Source: Codonopsis lanceolata
Taxonomy: Eukaryota > Streptophyta > Magnoliopsida > Asterales > Campanulaceae
Assembly: GCA_013146195.2 (NCBI GenBank)
Contig: CM028379.1
Coordinates: 110,106,168 to 110,170,167 of the forward strand
Direction: 5' to 3'
DNA length: 64,000 bases
In this document: positions 57,034-64,000 of the stretch, in pieces
Layout: each line of letters begins with the position of its first letter
Numbering within the stretch: the stretch's first letter is position 1
Notes under the pieces: generated by a model
Database searches by the model: none
What the model was told of the DNA's origin: nothing
Seen by the model: only the letters and a program-made list of their open reading frames with translations
Program-made: the position numbers and the translations under genes

Positions 57034-57443
57034 TGATCGATGTTTTATTTTATCTATTTCCTTGCAAGTGTACAAGACTATTATAGAATAGACTCGAAGC
57101 AAGGGTCGAACCCACGAGACAAGTGATCACTTAACAAGGCGCATTATAGATAGCAAATTATTAACCTAAGGGGGTTTTTATGTTTAATTCTACTCTAAAT
57201 TACTAGTTATAGATGTTTAACTAATTAGACAAGAATAACGTATATGAAGATCTTATGGTGAGTGGAAATCTAGGATTCTGGGTTTCACTTATATCTCCTT
57301 TATGTTCAATTCATAAAAATGTCATTCAATGTCTTGGGGTTCGCTCACTAAAAATAGATATAGTCTGTTGAACAATTGGTTCACCTCCATCCCTCAGAAA
57401 ATTCACCCATTCTATATCCTAAGCATGTGAACTATCAATCTAG
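57034..57443 (-). mobile_element. Element C 5' LTR, partial (cut by gap)
   Basis: It starts from the inner end (TGATCGATGTTTTATTTTATC on the plus strand) and matches 45479-45900 closely. Only about 410 bp remain before the N run; the U3 part is missing. Confidence 0.88.
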
Positions 57444-57543
57444 NNNNNNNNNNNNNNNNNNNNNNNNNNNNNNNNNNNNNNNNNNNNNNNNNNNNNNNNN
57501 NNNNNNNNNNNNNNNNNNNNNNNNNNNNNNNNNNNNNNNNNNN
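57444..57543. other. Assembly gap (100 N) between inverted LTRs
   Basis: The N run falls between a minus-strand LTR (element C) and a plus-strand LTR (element D). Both LTR outer parts are missing, so any target-site duplication or sequence between the elements is hidden. An inverted repeat of this kind is a classic assembly breakpoint. Confidence 0.98.
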
Positions 57544-58535
57544 AAGACCTTGCGACGCAAGATCCAGCACCTTGCGACCGCAAGGTAGGCGAATGTGACC
57601 TTTTCGGATTTCGCCACAACATTCGATTCAATCACAACTCCCAAGTATATAGAAGTCGGTGCCGAGCCTAAGGAGAGGAGGACGGCTGGAAGCCTTCTTT
57701 TACATAGATTTTAGGTAGTTTTAGATTGTATAACATAGTTAGGTTTTGTAATTTCAAGTATTGAAGATCAAATCATGTCTTCCATCATCTCCATGTGTTG
57801 TTCATCGTCTATGATGAACTAAATCATCCCTAATCTAGGAGGTGGGAGGTAACTTGTATCGAATTTATGTTTTGATTCTTATATATATGTCTATTCAATG
57901 CTTGTTGATTGTGTTGTTTATCAATCCCTATATTATTTTGCTTTGAACAAATGAATGTAATCGCAAATAATAAAGGCTTAGAGGTGCGGATAACTGCATG
58001 ACCGAGTGCATATGTCGTACACTGGCTCACCAACACAATAAATTGGACCTATCGAAGCACGAGAGTGATAAGTTAGGACCGTTCTTACATGATCTAGGTG
58101 AGATAGATCATAAATCTAGGTGACAGCCTAGATTGATAGTTCCTCGTGCTTAGGATATGGAATGGATGAATTTTGCGGGATGGAGGCTGAACCAATTGTT
58201 CAACGACTATATCTATTTTTAGTGAACGAACCCAGACATTGAATGACATTATTATGAATTGAACATAAAGGAGATATAAGTGAAACCCGTAATCCTAGAT
58301 TTCCACTCACCATAAGATCTTCATATCTGTTATTACTTCTTCAATTAGTTAAACATCTATAACTAGTAATTTAGAGTAGAATTAAACATAAAACCCCCCT
58401 TAGGTTAATAATTTGCTATCTATAATCGTGACTGCTCGTGATCACTTGTCTCGTGGGTTCGACCCTTGCTTCCAAGTCTATTCTATAATAGTCTTGTCCA
58501 CTTGCAAGGAAATAGATAAAATAAAACATCGATCA
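57544..58535 (+). mobile_element. Element D (Athila-like) 5' LTR, 5' end lost in gap
   Basis: It matches the element A LTR from about 13300 onward and ends AAAACATCGATCA at 58535. One good palindrome (57569-57586) and one degraded (57547-57562) remain. A TATA-like AGTATATAGA is at about 57644-57653. The antisense ORF (57830-58036) is present as in the other LTRs. Confidence 0.88.
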
Positions 58536-58541
58536 AGTTTT

Positions 58542-58558
58542 TAAGCCGCTTGCCGGGA
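58542..58558 (+). promoter_or_regulatory. Element D primer binding site, degraded
   Basis: TAAGCCGCTTGCCGGGA corresponds to TGGCGCCGTTGCCGGGGA with substitutions and lost bases, so priming by tRNA-Asp would be impaired if the sequence is right. Confidence 0.65.
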
Positions 58559-58717
58559 CAAGCTAGTTCAACGTAGTTAGTTTGTAGGTAGCGTAGTTTT
58601 TAATTTAATTTAGTTTTTAGTTTAATTTTCGTTTTTATAAAAAATAAAAATACAAAAAGATTTTATTTTATTTTATTTTAATAGTTAGTTGTTTTTAAAT
58701 TGCTTTAATTTATTTTT

Positions 58718-59950
58718 ATGCAAGGTCGTAGATCTTTAAATCCTGAATTGGTAGACTTAGATCAAGATATAAATATTGTTAAAAGATACCAAAGATATTT
58801 TGAAAATCTAGCTTTCGAGCCTGATAATCAAGACCAATCGAATCAAGAGGATCCTCCTGGTTGATCCTACAATGGAAGAAAATAACATAATGTAATCCGA
58901 AAACCCTAGTTGATCCACCATCAGAACTGTAGATCCATGTTTGGACCCATGAGTCGTGATATTGAGTTTTTGCCAAGGATGCCCCAATAAGATCCCGTCA
59001 TTTCTTAAGAGAATATGAATACATGATGAGTACTTTTCCTTTAGGAGGGTTGACGAAGATCAAATTAAAATGAAATATTTTCCAAGTGCATTAAAAGAAT
59101 TGGCAAAGAGATGGTTTATGAACCTAACACCAAATGTGTTTTACTTGGGCACAATTATATGATTTGTTTATGAGCAAATTTTACAAACATGCATCTCTTA
59201 CGAGTATAGAAAACAAATCATGTCATTCCAAAATGAACTGTGAAACATTCCATGAGTCATGGGATAGATTTAAAAAATGCTTATTATGTGTCCTCATCAT
59301 AATTTGGCTCAACATGTGTTAGTGCTTCAATTTTATCATGGTCTTTCGCCAGTTTACAAACTATGGTTGATAGTGCATTGGTGGTTCTATTAATAGAATG
59401 ACACCGTAAGCATTAGAAGAATTATTTGAGATGCTAAGTATTAATTCCCAAATGTAAAAGTGCTAGAGGTAAAAATAGGAGCCTATATCAATTGCAAGAT
59501 AATTCAAATACACAAGCTCAATTTGAAAATTGGCAAATTCAAGAAGCATGTGCTTCTATGTGGATTATATTCTCATGCTACTAATTTTTGTCCGTCAAGT
59601 GCTATGTATTCGGAAAGCTAATGCTATGAATATGTATCCTCAAAGGCCAAGGAATGATCCCTATTCAAATACATATAATCCTCGGTTGGAGGAATCATCC
59701 TAACTTTTCGGGGAGGAAATAAGCCGCAACCTCAACAATTCCAACCTCAACCACCACAACCTCCACAGCTTGCCAAATCAAAATCGCTTGAGAATTGAAG
59801 AAGTTCCCAAGAAGTAGTTAGTAAAGGTCAAGAAATTGAAAATCGAAGAAACATATTGAAAAGTTCTCAAGCAAATAAAGAGAAGAAGGAAGTTCCTAGT
59901 CAAACCGAAAGCAAGCTAAGTCAATCACCGCCCCGCGAAGTGGTAAGGTG
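58718..59950 (+). pseudogene. Element D gag, heavily broken
   Basis: It starts ATGCAAGGTCGTAGATC as in A and C. A deletion/scramble at about 58850-59000 removes the Asn-rich part and the start of the core. FPSALKELAKRWFMNL, YDLFMSKFYKHASLTSIENK and the CPHHNLAQHVL region remain, followed by a knuckle with an extra base (about 59548-59592). It shares some specific changes with element A (for example CGCCAGTTTAC and CCAAATGTAAAAG), where element C has CGCCAGGTTTAC and CCAACAGAAAAG. Confidence 0.83.
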
Positions 59951-60835
59951 ATAGGTGAAGAGGTAAGTGATTCCCGATCCTTCTTCTAATATGCATGCTA
60001 CAAGAGAAAATTCTGAAAAAGTAATAGAGAAAGAAATCGAAAGATAGTGATAGTGATAAAGTGATTATGATTTAAGTAATCAAGAGGTAGAAAAAGAAAG
60101 AAGTAGAAGTAGAGTTAGAGGTTCCAAATAAGGAACAAGAAAAGAAGAAGAAATTCAAAGATAATACAGCTTGAAGTAGATAAAGAGTTAGATCAGAAGA
60201 AGAGGAACCTTATGTGGCTCCACCACTATGTTCCTCCAATTCCGCTTTCCAAGAAGACTTATGAAAACCGAATGGACAAACAATTCACGGAAATTTATAA
60301 TATGTTATCCAAAGTAAATGTTAATTTACCTTTGCTTAATGTTATTAAAAATATTCCAGCTTATGCAAAGTTTTTCAAAGATCTTCACTCTAAGAAACAC
60401 AAGTTTGAAAACAACGAAAAGATTGTTGTTTCGAAAACGCAGCTGCTTTTACAACCCGAATTACCACCTAAGTTGAAAGACCCTGTAGCTTTAATATCCA
60501 AGTCTCCTTGGGAAGCTCTAAAAGATGAAAGCAATGCTAGATTTAGGAGCAAGTATTAACTTGATGCCTTTCTGCCTCTATAAACAATTAGGTTTGGAGA
60601 ACTAAAACCCACTAATATGCAATTACAATTAGCCGATCGCCGCTTAAATATCCCTTGGGTATAGTGGAAGATATCCTAGTTCAAAGTTGATAAATTAATC
60701 ATACCGAGACTTTGTGGTTCTAGAGATGGAAAGGAAGATATGCACTAATAATGAAGTCCCAATATTGTTAGCGCACCATTTATGGCAACCGCTAATACAA
60801 TGATTAATGTGAAAATGGTAAACTCACAATGTCGG
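59951..60835 (+). pseudogene. Element D linker and aspartic protease
   Basis: It contains NRMDKQFTEIYNMLSKVNVN and LPLLNVIKNIPAYAKFFKDL in a 115-codon open stretch (60212-60559). The DLGASINLMP region follows in another frame at about 60530-60570, then the VEDILV region at about 60665-60685. Multiple indels. Confidence 0.82.
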
Positions 60836-61385
60836 CCCTAGGGAAACAGCTTGAAATTTCGTGTTCGATGCTATGAATAGACCTAGTGACATGAGTGCCT
60901 GCTTTTTCAATAGATGAGATTGAGAAATTAACAACCGAAACTTTTGAAGAGGAAGATTATGAGAGAGATAGATTTATTGTCTATGATGATAGCCCTATTC
61001 CTCCCATAAAAATTGACATTGAGGAAATTGAAAGAGAAATAGAGGAAGAAGAAAGATTAGAAAAGAAAAGCTAGAAGCTAGTAAAAAGAAAGATGAAAAG
61101 AAATAAAGGTAGAATCGAAAATAATCTGATGAGTTGAGAGAAAGTAGAAGAAAGTTATGAAATCAAAGAAGATGAAGTAGAGATTCTAAAATCTCTCTTT
61201 GAAGAAATTGAGATAGAAGATATTAAGGAAGAAAAGCAAGAAGAGAATAATGAGGCTAAAAATAAAAAAACTATTAAAGTAGAAAATTTCGAATTTATGC
61301 CTTCCATTAATTCTCCCAAAGTCGAAGAATTAAAGCCATTACCATCCCACTTAAAATATGCATTTTAGGGAAGGTAACACTTTGC
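60836..61385 (+). pseudogene. Element D acidic spacer
   Basis: The equivalent of 54615-53974 in element C: FDAMNRPSDMSAC, the YERDRFIVYDDSPIPP segment, and Glu/Lys-rich runs broken by small indels, ending at the LPSHLKYAF segment. Confidence 0.75.
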
Positions 61386-62430
61386 TCGTTATTATAGCAA
61401 AATTTAATTTAAAACACAAGAAGCAAGTTTGTTTAAAAGTCTTATGGACACATAGAGAAGCTTTAGGATGGTCCTTAGGCGACCTTAAAAGGAATTAGTC
61501 CCTCTATGTGTATGCATAAAATACATTTAGAAGAAGGTAGTAAACCTTCTAGAGAAAGACAAAGAAGACTTAACCCACACATGGAAGAAGGCCGTTAGGA
61601 AAGAAGTTCTTAAGCTCTTAGATGCGGGTATAATTTACCCTATATCGATAGTAAATGGGTTAGTCCTGCTCAAGTAGTTCCTAAAAAGTCGAATTACTTG
61701 TTAAAAATGATAAAGATGAATTAGTCCCTACAAGGACTATAACGGTTATAGAATGTGTATCGATTTGCGTAAATTAAATGCGGCAACTAGGAAAGACCAC
61801 TTTCCTTTACCATTTATTGACCAAATTCTTGAAAGATTAGCGTGTCATGAATATTATTGTTTTCTTGATGGTTTTTTCCTCGATATAATCGGATCCCTGT
61901 TGCACCTGAAGACCAAGAGAAAACAACCTTTACATGTCCCTTTGGTACTTTTGCTTTTAGGAGAATGCCTTTTGGGTTGTGTAATGCACCAGCTACTTTT
62001 CAAAGATGCATGATATCTATATTTTCAGATTTAGTTGAAAGATGCGTAGAAGTTTTCATGGATGATTTTTCGTTTTGAAAATTCTTTTGATCATTGTTTA
62101 GAAAACCTTACATCCGTCTCTAAAAGATGTGCGAAACTAATTTAACTTTAAGTTGGGAGAAAAGTCACTTCATGGTAAAACATGGAATTGTCTTAGGGCA
62201 TGTTGTTTCAAATAAAGGCATTGAAGTTGACAAAGCTAAAATTGAAGTTATTTCACAACTACCCCTCCCACTTGATTAAAGGAGTTCAAGTTTTCTTGGC
62301 CATGCTGGTTTCTATCGAAGATTTATAAAAGACTTTTCCAAAATCTGTAAACCTCTATGTAATTTGTTAGCAAAAGATACAGAGTTTATTTTTGATAAAG
62401 AATGTCTAGAAGCTTTTAATTTATTAAAAG
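61386..62430 (+). pseudogene. Element D reverse transcriptase
   Basis: It has HREALGWSL, the LNPHMEEA region, an open stretch with MCIDLRKLNAATRKDHFPLP and FIDQILERLACHEYYCFLDG (61753 onward), MPFGLCNAPATFQRCM (about 61962-62010), the FMDDFS box (about 62055-62073) and GIVLGHVVSNKGIEVDKAK (about 62182-62240). Frameshifts separate these blocks. Confidence 0.84.
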
Positions 62431-62830
62431 AAAAGTTAACTACTGCCCCAATTTTATCCGGCCCTGATTGGTCACTCCCTTTTGAAATCATGTGATGCAT
62501 CGATTTTGCAATAGCCGTGTTAGGACAAAGGGTAGAGAAAGCCGTTTTTGAATTATGCTCAATTGAATTATACCACTACCGAAAAGGAATTTTTAGCAAG
62601 AGTATATGCTTTAGAAAAATTTAGATCATATTTGCTAGGATCAAAGGTGATAATCTTTTCTGATCATTCTGCATTGAAATATCTCTTAAGTAAGAAGGAT
62701 GCTAAACCAAGATTAATTAGATGGATGTTATTGTTACAAGAATTTGACATAACTATCAAGGATAAAAAGGAACCGAGAATGTTGTGGCCGACCACTTGTC
62801 TAGGTTAGAATTTTCACCCTTGCTTGAACG
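62431..62830 (+). pseudogene. Element D RNase H domain
   Basis: An 86-codon open stretch (62548-62808) holds LNYTTTEKEFLARVYALEKF, SDHSALKYLLSKKDAKPRLI and LLLQEFDITIKDKK; the DHLSRLEF end follows after a frameshift. Part of the N-terminal section (GQRV...HYAS) is deleted relative to A and C. Confidence 0.82.
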
Positions 62831-64000
62831 TCAATTTCTTGATGATCTTGTCCCCATAAATGACAATTTTCCCCGATGAACAACTCTAGCCATTAAAGAT
62901 TCGACCCTTGGTATGCCGATTTTGTCAACTACTATGTGTCCGATATCATTAATCCGATTTTGATCATTACTAAAAGAAGAAATTTTTGGCGGAAACTAAA
63001 AATTATTTTTGGGAAGCTCCTCATTTATACAAGATTTGTTCGATTCTTTAATAAGAAGATGTATTCGAAAAAGACCAACAAGGTATCATGGAATTTTGCC
63101 ATGGATATTCTTGTGGAGGTCATTTTAGTGGTAATAAACTGCTCGAAAATTTTGCAATCAGATGCCACTGTTTTAGAGATTGTGAACTCGTTTACGTAAC
63201 ATGCGACAAATGTCAAAGAACGTGGTATAGGAAAGAGAAACGAGATGCCCTTACATGTTAATTTAGTAGTTGAAATTTTTGACGTTTGGGGTACTATTGA
63301 TTTTATGGGTCCCTTCCATGTGTCCAATAATTGCGAGTATATTTTGGTAGCGCTTGATTATGTTTCTAAATGGATAGAAGCAAGAGCAACCAAGAATAAT
63401 GATGGTAAAACAAGAGTCAAATTTGTAGAAGATTTATTTGCTAGATATGGAGTCCCTAAGGCCATAATAAGTGACTGAGGAACTCATTTTACCAATAAGT
63501 TGTTAAATAATGTTCTTAGAAAGCATGGTGTAACTCACAAGTTAGCTACACCTTATCATCCACGCACATCCGGACAAGTAGAAGTAAGCAATAGGCGGAT
63601 AAAAGCGTGTTAGAAAAGACCGTGTAGGCCTAATCGTAAAGATTGGGAATCTAAACTCAAGGATGCTTTATGGGCATACCGAATCGCTTTTAAGACACCC
63701 ATAGGAATGAGTCCATATAGATGGTATATGGTAAAGCTTGCCATTTACCAGTTGAAATTGAGCATAAAGCCTATTGGGCAATTAAAGAATTGAATTTAGA
63801 TTTAACATTAGCCGGAGAAGAAAGATTTACTTAAATGAGTTAGAAGAACATAGACTTAATTCGTATGAGAATGCGAAAACTTATAAAGAAAAGACCAAAA
63901 AATATCATGACATGGGATTAGCAAACAAAATGCTTCATCCAGGTATGAAAGTATTATTGTTTAACTCTAGGTTAAGGTTATTCCCTGAAAGTTAAAATCC
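62831..64000 (+). pseudogene. Element D integrase, running off the window
   Basis: A 77-codon open stretch from 63245 has MPLHVNLVVEIFDVWG, GPFHVSNNCEYILVALDY and VEDLFARYGVPKAIISD, then TGA at about 63476 where the other copies read SDQGT. GQVEVSNRR, the KTPIGMSPYR region and AKACHLP-type sequence follow to about 63760, then the C-terminal part. The element continues beyond 64000. Confidence 0.83.

Overview
This window is a repeat-dominated stretch of a flowering-plant nuclear genome, probably a eudicot; I cannot name the genus. The evidence is plant Ty3/gypsy elements of the Athila type primed by tRNA-Asp, a Ty1/copia remnant with an initiator-Met primer site, a plant LINE with an RNase H domain, a hAT remnant, and a long tandem array made from part of a plant lysine/histidine transporter (LHT) gene. 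I see no intact single-copy host gene, no tRNA or rRNA gene and no CRISPR array. Two 100-base N runs (21049-21148 and 57444-57543) are assembly gaps.

Region 1 (1-8742) is a readable four-layer nest. A hAT transposase remnant (+) is abutted by a 5'-truncated LINE (-). The LINE reading frame is cut by a long solo-LTR-like element (-, 1124-8173) flanked by the direct repeat CACGT. That element is itself cut by a second, 2855-bp member of the same family in the opposite orientation (3702-6556), flanked by ATAAC. Region 2 (8743-12994) holds a strong hairpin, a broken copia element, a second LTR-like sequence (about 1.16 kb) inserted in the copia integrase region, and a direct duplication of about 600 bp.

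Region 3 (12995-21048) is Athila-like element A (+): 5' LTR, perfect tRNA-Asp primer site, then gag, protease, reverse transcriptase, RNase H and integrase with many frameshifts, and the first codons of a 3' accessory ORF before the first gap. Region 4 (21149-45478) is the most striking part: about 27 tandem copies, period about 906 bp, of a fragment carrying two exons and one intron of an LHT-type amino-acid transporter. Region 5 (45479-57443) is element C, the same Athila-like family on the minus strand, complete from its 3' LTR to part of its 5' LTR and carrying the best copy of the 3' accessory ORF. Region 6 (57544-64000) is element D (+), head-to-head with C across the second gap and running off the window.

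The array is bracketed by element A reading rightward and the 3' LTR of element C reading leftward, so both strands could be transcribed. Two observations look least described: the LHT-derived array itself, and a four-palindrome plus TATA module found both in the Athila LTR and inside the element just before its accessory ORF, as if the element carried a second promoter. Many differences between repeat copies are small indels at CAG/CTG (CHG) sites. That pattern suggests methylation-linked sequencing error, so apparent frameshifts should not all be taken as real.
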